Source: Anseranas semipalmata
Lineage: Eukaryota; Chordata; Aves; Anseriformes; Anseranatidae
Direction: 5' to 3'
Length of the DNA stretch: 64,000 bases
NCBI GenBank assembly: GCA_013399115.1
Contig: VXAA01006433.1
Span: forward strand, 2,018,002-2,082,001
A model generated the notes under the pieces. It was not told the DNA's origin. It saw only the letters and a program-made list of their open reading frames with translations, and searched no databases. This document shows positions 1-12,785 of the stretch, piece after piece. Position 1 is the first letter of the stretch. Every line of letters begins with the position of its first letter. The translations under genes and the position numbers were made by a program.

Positions 1-1465
1 GGCTAGTAAAAATGAACTCACACATTTGTGCTGAGAAGGGGGAACCAATGCATAGTAAGGGTTTGAGGAAAAGAATAAGTAGGGAAATGCAGACAATGTG
101 AGGGAGATCAGAAGCTAGGATGCTCAGGCAGATGAGTTAGAAGAGAAGAGTAACAGAGAAATTCATGCATCTCTGAGATGGAAAGAGGAGAGGCTTGAGC
201 CTGGTTCTGCAAAATGAAATATGGTGCCAGCAGGGTTGTAAGAATCCTCCCTTGTCCCAGTTCCTTCTGTCTGTCAAGGGTTATTTTAAACTTACTGTAG
301 TTGATAGGGAGGCCTAAAGGTGAAAAATATTGTTAAAACAAAAAGGGATCAAAATAATATACTGAAAACAGAGTAATAAGAATAGTAGAGGTGGGGTAAA
401 TTTAATGGGATGGCATTGTGGTCTTACAAACTAATAATGTAGGAATACCTCTGTTAAAAAACATCTGTTACAAAGAAAGGCTAAGGTCATGGGAGGTGGA
501 TGAGCTTCTAGAGTCAGTGAAGACATGGGAGTACCTCCAGGATGTAATTCATTGCATCTAGCTCAAACATCTATTTTAAGATGAGATAGATTGCTGCCTG
601 GAGCTGCCGTTCTTCCTTATTGGAAGCCTAGACAACTCCTGAGATTAAATATCTAACCAGTAGATGGATGAATCCTGTCCAAATTGAGTATGCATCATTG
701 GTATGCTCTATCCACAAAAAAGGCATATGCAGTCTAAGGAGGTATATTGGAAGACATTTCTCACAGAGATAGGAGAGTATTAATACAATGATGGAATGGG
801 CTGGTGAAAATGTATGAAATACTATGAAATCTGTATGACTCCAATTGCTCCTGCTTAAAATAGATTTAGACTGGAACAGCAGCAGAGAGGAAATGGAGAG
901 TCCACCATGAAAGGGTAGAGATCGGTCTAGTACATCGTGCAGTAAGGGCAAAGAGGGGCTATGGTTACACCTGGGCTTAGTCCCCTAACTTCTGTGAACC
1001 ATATAAGTTAAAGAAGAGTGTTGCTTACAGAATAAATGGTAGAAATGGTGCCATTAAAATGTAAACAGCAAATTTGTACAGAAATGCGAGTGAGAAAGGT
1101 TTCTGATGGCGAGTTCCCTGTGTTTCTGCAACAAGCCTTCTAGCAGGAGTAATAAGGGAACAGAACACAGTTAGTGTGAGACAGAGCTTGATCAGTTTAT
1201 GGAGGAGGTTATACATCATGGTTGCCTACAACAGCAGAGCATAGGATGTTGACCCTCTGATATTTTCTTTAGCTCATCCTAAATTTCTGAGCTGCTATGG
1301 TGGCTCTTAAAGAAGTTGTGGAACCCAGAAGTGGCTAGGGCTCAAGAGCCATCCCAGCCACCCATTTTGTCTCTGGGCACCCAGGATTTCAAGTCCTTGT
1401 TAGGGATTTCCAAGTAGCTTATTACACAGGCTTTATTTTACTTTTTCTTTGGGTTCGCTTGGGGC

Positions 1466-1497
1466 TTTTTTTTCCCTTTTTTTTTTTTTTTTTTTTT
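1466..1497. repeat. Poly-T tract (T8-CCC-T21)
   Basis: A homopolymer stretch in otherwise non-repetitive DNA. On the minus strand it is a poly-A, but no retrotransposed gene body was recognised next to it. Confidence 0.9.
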
Positions 1498-2480
1498 GGC
1501 ATTGTGCCTCTTGCCAGGAGATATGAAGCAGACTAAGATCTGTCCTGTTGTGCCTAACTAGAAAGGAAATTATTCTCATCTAGTCATCTTTCACATAAGT
1601 GTTTTGAGTCCTTGTCAGAATGATGTATTCCCAAATGGTGCCAGTACTAATGTAGATATTGAATTCTGAATAGATTTTTATGACACATATATCAGAGTTT
1701 TGATGATCGCTAGGGAAAGTATTTCTACTGACTGCAATTTGATGAAAAGCATACAATGCCCAAAATAACTGTTGATTTCAGATGTTGTTGCCATTACAGG
1801 TAACAGGGAAAAAAAAAAAAAAAAAGGTAAAGCAAAATGTTTTTTTTGTTTCATGTATATATGCCAGTTCCACTCTGAGATTTAAATAGCAATGATTGTC
1901 CCTCAAAGTAAAGAGCTTTCAGAATTGAGGAAAAAAAAATCCTTTGGAAACCTCTAAGATAATCATTGATTTTGGCTGACTGTATAAAAATTTTTGGAAC
2001 AGTTATGACAGTAGATTTACGTCTCTGTGATGCAGACTTGAAACAAAGCCCTATTGATAATGCAGAGGCATTTATTTCTTTGTCTGCAAAATGCACAGAG
2101 CAAATTGAAAGATGCCTTCACAGGAAGGCATTTTGTTCTTTGATTTCAGTTTTGATTCTCTTCAAACATGCAGCATTAGCACCTTCATTTGGATGTTCTC
2201 AGTATGAACAGAAAATAGACGAATTCAGAGGGGTCCTGTGAAAGAAGATAGTGTCAGATGGGAGAAAGGTGGTTTGAGTATTTATTCTCATTCTGGCTTT
2301 CTGAACAGTGAAGTGCTAGTGGACTTGAAGGACAAGTTCTTCCAGTGGAAATTAATGTAAAAATGTCAATGCGGTAATTACTAGTGGAACATAGTCTTCT
2401 GAAGCATTAATGGAAGAAGTTCCTGTTTGTGAAAGGTAGAAAATATTCCAGGTAGACTTATTTTTTATTGTGTCTGTGCT

Positions 2481-2567
2481 TGCCTCAGTTTTCTTATCTG
2501 TAAAATGGGGATCCCACACATTAGCTGTTTTTTGAAATTCTTGAGTAATGTGCTATAAAAATGCAAT
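2481..2567 (+). mobile_element. MIR/CORE-SINE-like fossil, 3' part
   Basis: The segment begins tgcctcagtt and continues ttcttatctgtaaaatgggg, which is the hallmark of the 3' region of MIR-type SINEs. It ends in gtgctataaaaatgcaat, resembling the terminal gcgctatataaatgcaa of related amniote SINEs. The tRNA-like head is not visible. It is a relic of a repeat shared across amniotes rather than an active element. Confidence 0.65.
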
Positions 2568-5500
2568 TTTTTTTTTTCAGTTACAGGTTTAAAATTCCTG
2601 AAAGCAGTCATAAAGATAACCATTTTAATTTCCCTTTGACTTTTAATTCAAAGCAAAATAGTCATTCAAAAGATGGTAGTATATGAGGTCAGTTAAGTTC
2701 CCTTTATAGTCTGCATAATTCATTTCTAGAATAGCTGAGTCAACTGCTTATAATGGTCTTTAAAGTTCTCAGTAATTAGCCAGAAAACCAGTCTTCTGAA
2801 AGGTCGAGAAGCCCAAAACATGATCTTTCTCTGAGTAGTAGCTGCTCTCGATAAATCTCTTTTCATTTGTAATTTATTGTTTGTACTCTTCGTGCCTCTG
2901 CAATTCCAAGGGTTCTCATGTGTTCAGAATAAGTTGTTCTAAGTTTAGATTATCAGCTTGAGTGCCAATGTTATGTCCTCTTTTTTTATAATAAGTGAAT
3001 AGAATTCGCCAATGCAAGTTTCGTGCAGCAGGGAACCTTCTGGTATTGCAGTGGTGCATCCCTGGGCCAGCTCAGCTCCCTGTGAGAAAGGGAACCGAGC
3101 TCTCCGTGAAGGCACTTCTGACTAGTGGTTCAGTCAACGGAGAAAAGGTTTCCCTTAGTAAGGGACTGCTCCTGCAGTGTCTGAATGCCCCAAATTGCAA
3201 TGTAGGCTGTAGTAGCTCAACTAGGAAATGGTATCCTTTATATCCTTCACAAGATAATTGGGTCTCTGCCAATCCTTCTGGACACTCTCGGACAATAAGA
3301 CTTTAAAACAATTACTATAGTAAATAATTAAGCAAGGTTTGTTGATTACCTTTGAAATAAAAAGGAACTGCTCCATTTCATCAACTGGAACCTATATAAC
3401 CGCTGTGAAATACATTCAAGTAATAAAGGAACTAGGACAGTTTGGTGTGATCACAGGAGTCGGTGAATACCTGCAGAACAAGTAAACTGTAGTGATAAAT
3501 ATTATCTGTAGTGATAAATAAGTGATAGACAGTACCACCTACCTATGCTCACTAAATGTGGGATACTGGGTTTGATAGATCAGCAGCCCAGCATGGCACA
3601 TGTAATGTTCCACTGGCAAAGCTGACATATACTGTCGGTTGCCATGCACAGATTTAAGAAAACATAGCAGTATGGTACCATATTGATTCTGCTATATTGT
3701 AAAATAACATAGTGGAGCTCTTGTTTATGTCATATATTTTATTTGATTTTGTGTTTACCTAGCACACTGATAGCACGTAAGAAATAATAGGAAAGTAATA
3801 CCTGTGGAGTTATTATTCTTATTAGTATAAATAAATACATTCAATCAGGCATAATAGTTTCATTTATTTGAGAGACTAAGATTTATTACTTTATTTTTTG
3901 GTCATTTAAGTAAATAAATAATATTCTGTATGGCTCATAATCTTCTATGAAACACTTCTTTATTTTCATTCATTCTAGCAATTCATGAACGCATTAAGTA
4001 AAGTTCCATATTTAAATAACATTAAAATGGTGACACAAATTGAAGTCATAGAAGCATGAAAAAAGTACAGCCTGCCAAGATAAATTTCAATGTCCTAATT
4101 TTGATTATTTACATTGCAATCTAAATGCTGAATATATTTCTGTATTGAATATGTTTGTGAATTTCCAGTGGGATTGATTTTTTTAAAAAATATAAAGTTA
4201 CTGGGAAAAGAAAATATACTATGACTATAATTTTCTTGCTCTGCTGCTGACAAACAGCTACAGAAACTTTAAAACTATGTTATTTTATCAGCACACATTT
4301 AAGCAATGAAACACAATGGGTGGTGTTGTTATGGTAAGATAATCACCCCCTGAGGTGTACTGAGACACAGTGTGGCTGATTACCTCTAATCCTGTTGGGA
4401 TGTAATTATTTCATGGTAACAATATTCTTGGAACTGCCTTATTGCTGTTATCAAATTTCTTTCAGCTTTATATCTAAACACATTAAACAATGACTTTGTC
4501 AACTTTGAGGTCCATTGAGATTAACCTATCTTTTCACAATGTTTAATTGGCAGTTAAAATATTTTTTCAAGTCTTTCAGCACAACTTCCAGCACAACTGC
4601 AGGAAGAACAGTAGAAGGCTTTGATCCATCTGAATGAAGCTGAAAAGCAGAAAGAGTTTTATAAAATGGATTAAAATTAGAAAAGGAGTCTGGTTGGCTA
4701 GCAGGAATTCCAAGAAAATTAAGAATAGGTTTGCACTGAAGTCACATTGGGTCTGTAAGCCTCCTGTTTTCAGTACGGGGTAAGACGTATGAATGAGTCT
4801 GAGCTATGGAAGCTCACCAGAAAAGGCAACCTGGAGCCCCTAGCAAGGCCTCCTTGTTGGGTTCAAGAGAAAATGCAGCTTCATGCAGGCTAGTTTATCT
4901 TGTTTCTTCGGTGAATTTTGCTGTCTGGACTGAGCTTCTTGCCACTGGAGTAGCCAACAAGGGTTTACAAGACAACTAGATGAAAGTCTCATGTACCTTG
5001 AATGCAAAGTAGGCATGCCATTGGCTCCTGTTTATATAAACACTCATTAGGTGTTCAAATATATATTTGCCTGATCAAAGTCTAAGATATCCAAGATTTT
5101 CCACTTTCTTTCAGATCTATATCCTAGCTCAGCTTGGCAACGTACAGACAGAAAGTGCAAGAGAATGGGAAAACATTGCAGCCTGAATGCTGATGTCCAG
5201 TTCTGCAGTATTTATTTTTTCTGGCTCATGAAGGCAATTCTGATCTCTTTGGGCAAACTTAAGGGAAGCTGTTCAGAGGGTATTTAAAGACCAGTTCCCT
5301 AACTTATAACAGGGAGAAGTGACACATAGTAGAAATTCAGAGTAAAACTTTCATTTCTCTTGCTATCTTCAGTCTTCATCTATCATCAATTCAAGATATT
5401 AATTCAATGAATAACTGATGTTTAATCTAATTTATCTGGTCAGAGGGTATGCTTAGACCATGGGGTAGACATATGCTGCAGCACCTTTAACAGGCCTGCT

Positions 5501-8500
5501 CTCTTGCTTATCCACGTTGAAGGCTTGAATGCCGGGGTCTCCTCTGGGAAGTGTGCATGACTGTCCTGCCCAGAGAAACCAAGACCTAGGAAGAGGAGAG
5601 CTCTAACCCTAATCTTGAATTGAAGTGGTGGGTTGAAGAGCTGGAAGCAATCCCTTACATCTCACCCAAAGCCCCTACAACTCTGGAGTCTTTCTTGACA
5701 GTTTGCAAAACAGAAACATGGATCTGGATCTAGGAGTTAAAATGGATTGAGCTGAATTTTATGTTTGGGTGTAACAGAGTAAGAAGAGTGAGAATGTTGT
5801 CAGTGGATAAAGGCATATTGTTATGTCATGAGACTTTGAAACTGTTGAGTCTCCTGGAGACAAAGAATTATTCTGCTGAATCCTCTGAGTCATATTAGCA
5901 AGGATAAAGAGTTGAAGTGTCCCTTTGGGGCAGAAGAGACTATAGAATGGATCAGAAAGATCCTGAAGCAAAAAAAAAAAAAAAAAAGCCTAGAAACAGT
6001 TATGGGGAAAAAGCTTAAAGAAAGAAAGATTTATGCCTTTTTGTTGCATAAGTTTTTGAAAGAGAGACTCCAGGAAAACAGAGAAGTTGGACCAGTGTGT
6101 ATGTGCTGTGTTCAAAGCAGAGTAGCATCTTTTTGCAGCATAACAAAACAGGTAACAAAAATTCAGATGGTTTATTTTTATTTATAATTAGTATATAGAT
6201 GAATGCTTTTAGGGATGATCTCATTATGAAGAAAGGACAAGCGAAATGTTATGCTTTCTGGACCTCTGCCCACTCCACAAATCACATTCTCCTCCAGGCT
6301 TTCTCAGCAGAACATCTCTGTTTTCTACAGAATGATGTACTCAAAGATGAGTTGCATTCATTTATTTTCTAAAGTAGGGCTTGTTTGCACTCTATTTGGA
6401 ATAGATTTCTGTCTAATTATACTAATGCACGTTCAGTCCTAATCTAATAATCTGATCTGGATTACTAAGTGCTAACAGAGCTGTTATCTATCGTGGATGA
6501 GTTTATCTCAGTGAAGGCAATGATTTCCAAAGGGAATGAACAAGATTTCAGAGTATGTATGTGAATAATAAATTAAGATACAGATAGCACATTTTAGTAA
6601 TGAGGAGGTAAAATGATAATTGAGTGGCTCCAAACTGCTGTGATTTAAAGTAGATTTTAATTGATAGAGATTTGCAAGGTACATGACCATTGTGCAAGTT
6701 AACAGTGTTGAACTAAGAGGACAGAATACTTTTTAAAATTATTTTTGCAAGAGAGGAGGTGTCGGCTCAAATGAAGTCAACTCAAGTTCCATCTGGTAGG
6801 GTTACATTCTGTCTGTCTGAATTCTCGTTGGAGTTTAACAGTAGCATTAGTTTTATTAATTCCTACATGCAACTTTTACAAAGAGTTGTTGAAATACTGA
6901 TCTGTGTCATTGCAAAGGGGTCCTAAAACTTATTCTAGCCTTTACAGATAAAAGCAATTTTCATGATAGAATCAAATATGAATTATTCAAAGGAACATGC
7001 ATCAAGTCCAAAGTCACAACGCTTGATGATAATGATAGGACTTCTGCAGATGAAAATGTTGATGTTTTGTTTTGGAGATGGGTTTTCTTTTGTATCAGTA
7101 AGATAGCTGTTCTTCTATGACCAAATTTTGGAATTCAGCTTTGATCTGGAAAGTCATAGTCATCTTCACTGTAGGCCAGCCTGCAGTGGGGTAATAGAAT
7201 TCTTGGAGAATTTTTGTCATCTCCTACCTGTAATCCATTACCATGTCATTTTTTCCTCACCTTCCTGATCCATATGGCAGGCATGTTGTGGTTCTCATCC
7301 TATGAAAATTGTAGTAGTGCCAGGGAAGTGGACTGCGCTTATTCTGAGAGTATGAGCTGGAGGTAAAGGATGGGTTAGAAAGGCACAATTTTACGTATGC
7401 CTTGCACATTTTTTACCAAGTTACTGTAATTATCGTTATCCAACTTTCAATTACCTATTTGATACAACTTCTCTATGTGTAGTACCTTACCTTCAGAAAG
7501 ATCACGATCTTTGCAAACTGGGCCAGTCACCATTGGATCTTGACAAGCAGACCTCAAACCTTTAGCTAACTGTCTGATGTCTAAATGGGCTTACTACTAA
7601 TGGTGGATGGAAAGCAAATGGGCTGTGTGCCCCATAGAAAGACCTGCTGGCCTCAGCCTCTGCTGCTGTGGAGCCTCCAAGGTGGAGGGCATTACACAAC
7701 CTCATATCAAAGTGGTCTTCTGCAGAATTAAATAGTCAAGGCAAGGGTAATTAAGAGTTTGGTAACTGAAATCTAACTCCCGCATGCCCTTTGTTCATTT
7801 CACAGAGATCTTATAAAGGACCTCATTCAACAATGACTGGTTAGTTGGGTTAGCGATGGTTTTAGTTTATTAATAAACTAGATGTGGACTCATTATTTAC
7901 TTCTTCTTACTCTTAATCTCTTTCTTCAAAACAAAAATCCCCCAAAGCAGAAGTGAGTGTAGCCTTTAAAATGTGCTCATTTGCCTGTTTCTAATGCCCT
8001 CTAATTCTTTTTGAGATAATTTTCACTCTTCTTGCTTACCTGACTCATCACTGTCTTTGCCCATTTATATCTTTGTCTATTCTATTTTCACACTTCATTT
8101 TCCATTCTTTCATTGCTCTTTTTTTTTCCTTGTGCTTCTGACATCTTTCCCCAATTCCTTCCTCAACAGTTTCTCAAAAGACCGGCAGTCAGGATCCTTA
8201 ACCAGCAGTGATGTATTCGGCTTGCTCTGTGTCGGGTACCATGCAAGCCCTGGGCCTGCCGTGTGTTGTGGAGGCGCGGTGATCTGTAGTGCACACCAAC
8301 AGACCATGCAAAAGGTGCTCTGCATCCCTCCCAGACCCTTCCTGGGGCTGAATTGATGTTTAAGAAATTGAATTTAAGAGCAGAAAACAAATGAGGTTGT
8401 TTTCATTAGCCCAGGAAGATCTCAGCACTGAAACTTGTGTTGTATCAGATATGAACTGAGGACCAGATCCTGAAGTGGAGTAAAACAAAGCATTGCTCTG

Positions 8501-8748
8501 CTGATGGGAAAGGAGATGCACTGATTCACCACAGCTGATGATGTGGCCGCTAGGGTCTGTGTTCAATTTGTGCTGTTACCTTTCCAGGCACCTGGCAATG
8601 CCAGTGTTCTGTGGTCTTACAGAAAGCAGTTTGCACAAGAGGGACAGGGTCAAGAAATGAACACCTGTGTCCCAAACAGTAATTCCAAAGGTAATTCTGA
8701 TCCCTAACTTTGGTTGCAGCATATTGCTACTTTCCTGTAGGTCAAATA

Positions 8749-8772
8749 AGAAACAAAATATATTTTGTTTCT
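8749..8772. repeat. Perfect 24-bp palindrome
   Basis: The half-site agaaacaaaata at 8749-8760 is followed without spacer by its exact reverse complement at 8761-8772. No flanking gene is apparent. Confidence 0.97.
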
Positions 8773-10960
8773 GTTTCTTCTTAGATTGGATAGAAACTTA
8801 ACCTGGAGAGCTAAATCTGCTTTGCTTTCTTTGGAGGCTGAACCGGATGCTTTTTCCTTTCAGGCACTGCCCATCTCCGTCTAAACAGACAAAACAAAGG
8901 AAATATCCTTTTGTTTATGTACAATTGTACAAGCTGAATTCCTTGCATTTTTTATTTCCCATGGAATTAGTGCTATTTGCAAGTTATTTCTTCCTGTTGA
9001 AAATGTGACACAAGTGCAGAGGCTCTCTTTGTAGATTAGTTAGCTGTAGGCAGGATTCTGGATCATGGTGATTGCATCTCACCTCTTGCCTTATATTAAT
9101 TTGAATTACTTTCTCCTAGAAAGCTGATGGAACAATTGCAAAGCTAGTGCAGGTACTAAAATCCTCAGTAATTAGAAGACCAAGTAAGGAAACACTGGTT
9201 TTGAAGTTTGAAGCTTTTATGGGCATAGCAGTATGGGTGCTGGCATGGGAGCAGCAGGCACCACTTGCACCCTTGTGTTTCGGGGTGATGGTGTTTCCTG
9301 GAAAAGAAACCGGGTGAGATTAGGGCAGATTATGGGTCTTCAGCCCCTGGAGTTGCCATTTACTTCTAGAGAACTGTTGGGATCAAAGCAGTACGAAGAG
9401 CTGTCCGTCAGAAAGCTGGGATTCATGCATTGTTTTGAATTTTCTCAAGTAAAGGAAGTTGTGTCCCAAATATCTGGGACAATTCTAAAAATGGCTTCTT
9501 TGAAAAAATGCTTTAAGAATGGAGGCAGTTGCAGGTATGGTAGCTGACAATATGTATTTTGTTGTCTTTTACAATAATGATAGCTGAAAATGTCACTGCC
9601 ATTACACTGTACATTTTATGCTGTTTGTGTAATGCCCTTAAGCATCCTGTCCTGCTAAACAAAACTGCAAATTACTGGACCTGGGTAATCTTCCCTCAGC
9701 AGCTTGATATTTGTGTTTTTAATTGTCAAATCAATTACGAGGGCTTTCTGGTAGAGACGCTATTATTGCTGTGTGCTTAGCCAGTGAAAAAAATGCTAAT
9801 AATCTTCAAGCAAATCATATTTAGAAACATAGAAATCTAAAAATACTTATTTAGAAGTCAGGAAAGAAATGTGTAAATATTGGTTTTTATTTGGGAAGTC
9901 TTTTAGGCTTTAATCAAAACAGAATTAATTTTGTTGTTCATTTCTGGAAATCTCAGCTAATATAGGGAATACAAATTGGTAATGGAATACTGTGAAGGAA
10001 CTTGTAAAATCTTTGGTAAATGTAACAGCCTGTGTTGAAAATCATTCTTCCATTTCTTATAAACAGGGTCAGTGTAGGTTTATGTGGTGTCAATGGGAAC
10101 TCTTTTGTACTGTGCTATTAGCACACTTTTTCTTGAGCTTAAACTCTGATTCTCAAGGCCATGTGCTGTTTTAAGGAGTCACTGGAAATGTGAGAATTTA
10201 TACTGATAGCAAAGAAGTGCCTCTGATCACAAATCTAACCTCTCCAAGTGACTGGAAGGACAGGGATGTGGAAAGGCAGTAGCGTGGGAGCTAAGTGGGC
10301 TTTTTTTTTTTTTTTTTTCCATGAGGTTTTAAAGATTTCAGAGACCTTTGTCTGGGAAGTCTTCTTGTATTGTCCTGTGTCTGAAAAGGAAACTTGTATT
10401 CTTTCTGCATTAATGTGTTACTTTTCTGTTAAGGCATGCGGAAATATTTTCTTTATCAATAGGTGTTTTCAAATAGTATATACAGAGGCAATGTAATAGG
10501 TTGGATTCCCTTGGAATAAATTGTTTAGTGTGAATAACTATGTCTGTCTAATAATGTGTATTCAGACTAGAGAATTAAAAATGATAATCACAGGGAGAAG
10601 AAGCATCATAATGGATTCTGGCCATGGTTTGGGCAGTTGGAGTTTTTTGGGAGGCGAACTACAACAATCACAGGTACAGACATGTACACTGAAAGTAGGA
10701 TTGGTGCTTGCATGTCCTTTGGGATGTGACTGTGACTATGTGAGTAGCCACATCTGGTGCAACAGGCTTCTTATCTCAGAAATGTAGGCATATATAACTA
10801 TTTACTGGGGAATATATTTACCTGTATTCACCCATACCAAACTGTTTTGCAAAATTAGATTTTATCCTACCTGCTCAGCACATACATTTTTTGGCCAGAA
10901 GGGTGTTTTTTTCAGACACACAGAGAAGTTCCACGTGGCTTTAAGGGAGAGTCTATTTTG

Positions 10961-11074
10961 TATGTGCTTGTGTGCATATGCACACACGATTGTACCTGTA
11001 TATGTGCATGTATGTATATATGTATATATGTGTGCATGTATTTGTAAACTTATATGTATGCACTCATATGCACA
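10961..11074. repeat. TG/TA-rich low-complexity stretch
   Basis: Irregular alternation of tgtgcatatg, tgtatatatg and related steps over about 110 bp. The minus-strand frame over it (10862-11089) gives a histidine/tyrosine-rich periodic peptide and is not a gene. Confidence 0.85.
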
Positions 11075-12733
11075 AACAGTATCGTTCATAAATAATTAAA
11101 TCAGATGCTGTCTACTTAGATACTTTACTCAAGTATTTTAAATTGATGATGTGATATTATTGATAAATCACAATGTTTTCCAGCTGATAGGTCTTTCCTG
11201 AGCTGTTTAATTTGTGATTTTCTTTATCAGCTATTCGCCAGCTGAAGCCTTTTGCAAAGATGCTGAATGCATGTGGTATGGGTAACCTCCAGGCCATACA
11301 CTTAAATATGTGTATTTTTTTTGCAAAACAAACTTTTTTTTTTTTTTGATTGGAATAAATCCAAAGACAGGGTTTTGTTTCAGTGTTATTGGGGTCAGTT
11401 TCACATTAATTTACCACATGGGAGTAAAAGAAGATCAAGCAATTGGTAGAAAGGTTCTGTGATGAAGCGCAGAGGAAGTGTGCACATGCTGGCATGGAAG
11501 CCCATACAAGTAACAACAAATGTCAAAACAGAAGAAAATCTAACACTAATTGATCCCAAATACTGAGGCAACAGAGTTTTGCCCATGTTTGCAAAGTTAA
11601 TTGTGGGATGTCATGCTTTTTATGCCCTTGTGGTAAAATGTAATTAGAAAATGATACAATGTGGATGGAGAATGTATGGCTGAACATTATTTTTAGTCTC
11701 ATTGGAGTGTCGAAGTTTAAGAACAGCTTGCAAACTCATTAGTTTTAAATCCCTTAGTGTGAATAGTTTCTGTATTAAAAAAGAAACCCACCAGGTGGAA
11801 AAGATATTGCTTGGAGAAATCCACCAGGAATGGAGGCTGCTTCTTCCCAGGAATACTTCAGTGATCAGACCCGTTACGAATATTGTCCTGTGAAAGTATT
11901 TTGAAGTGTTGGAAACTGTAACAGAACTTTCTATATTTTCTACTTAATTTTTTTGTTCGTTTGTTTTTAATAACGTGCCCTACTAAGTGAACCTCCTAAA
12001 GTGAAGTGTGTACATTGACTGAACTGCACAACAACCTTCAGCCTGCCTGCGGCCACAAGAAGAAGATTGCTTTCTTCCTCCGGCCTTCCAGCTGCGGAGT
12101 ATTTCTGACAAGGCAGTGGTCCAAATTCGTCCTTGATGAAAGTCTGCTACCAGTGGTGAAGTTGCACTGGGAACAAGTTTGGCTCAGTGTGAGAAAAATC
12201 ACACGCTGAATCCCGCGTGCCTTTGCCTTATGAAATGGCATCAGGTCCTCGTCTGCAGGGCCCCAGCACGTGCTGTGCTGTACTTGTTTTCCAGTTCCTG
12301 GCTCAGCCAGTGGCAAGTGTTTGGCAAGAACAGTTTAGTGCCCAGTCCTGCATCTTCCCCTCTGCTTTTGAATACCAAGAATCCAGTATTGGTCTTCTGG
12401 GGAGAGCCCTGCTGGGACCCTGCTTCCACTGAGAGGTCTTTGATGTAGCAAGTGCGTGACTGAAAGAAATATCGCTGTGGCCATTTCTGTACTTGCCATT
12501 TTCTCTACTACTATGTGGGAGATATTAATTTGCACACCATGGTGGTATGGATAGCATTTTTTCTCTCTCCTTCACCCACACGTATATTTTGACCTTTTCT
12601 TATTTTCAAAACCTTAAGTGAGTATTTAACTAGAAGCCCTTTTTCATTATTTCACACCTGAGGGGATTTGTTCAGCTGGGGTCTCTAAAAGTGGTGCTCT
12701 GAAATTAGAGAGGACCAACAGCCAAGATTTGTT

Positions 12734-12785
12734 ATCTTCTCTCCTTGGTCCTTTTCTCCTCTTTCTCTCTCTCTCCCTCTCTTTT
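12734..12785. repeat. CT-rich polypyrimidine stretch
   Basis: Almost pure pyrimidine on the plus strand with a ctctctctctccctctct core. No gene context was seen. Confidence 0.85.

Noticed and set aside
2995..3306. 103-codon plus-strand frame
   Set aside because: No similarity recognised, opposing open frame, no start context or conservation evidence.
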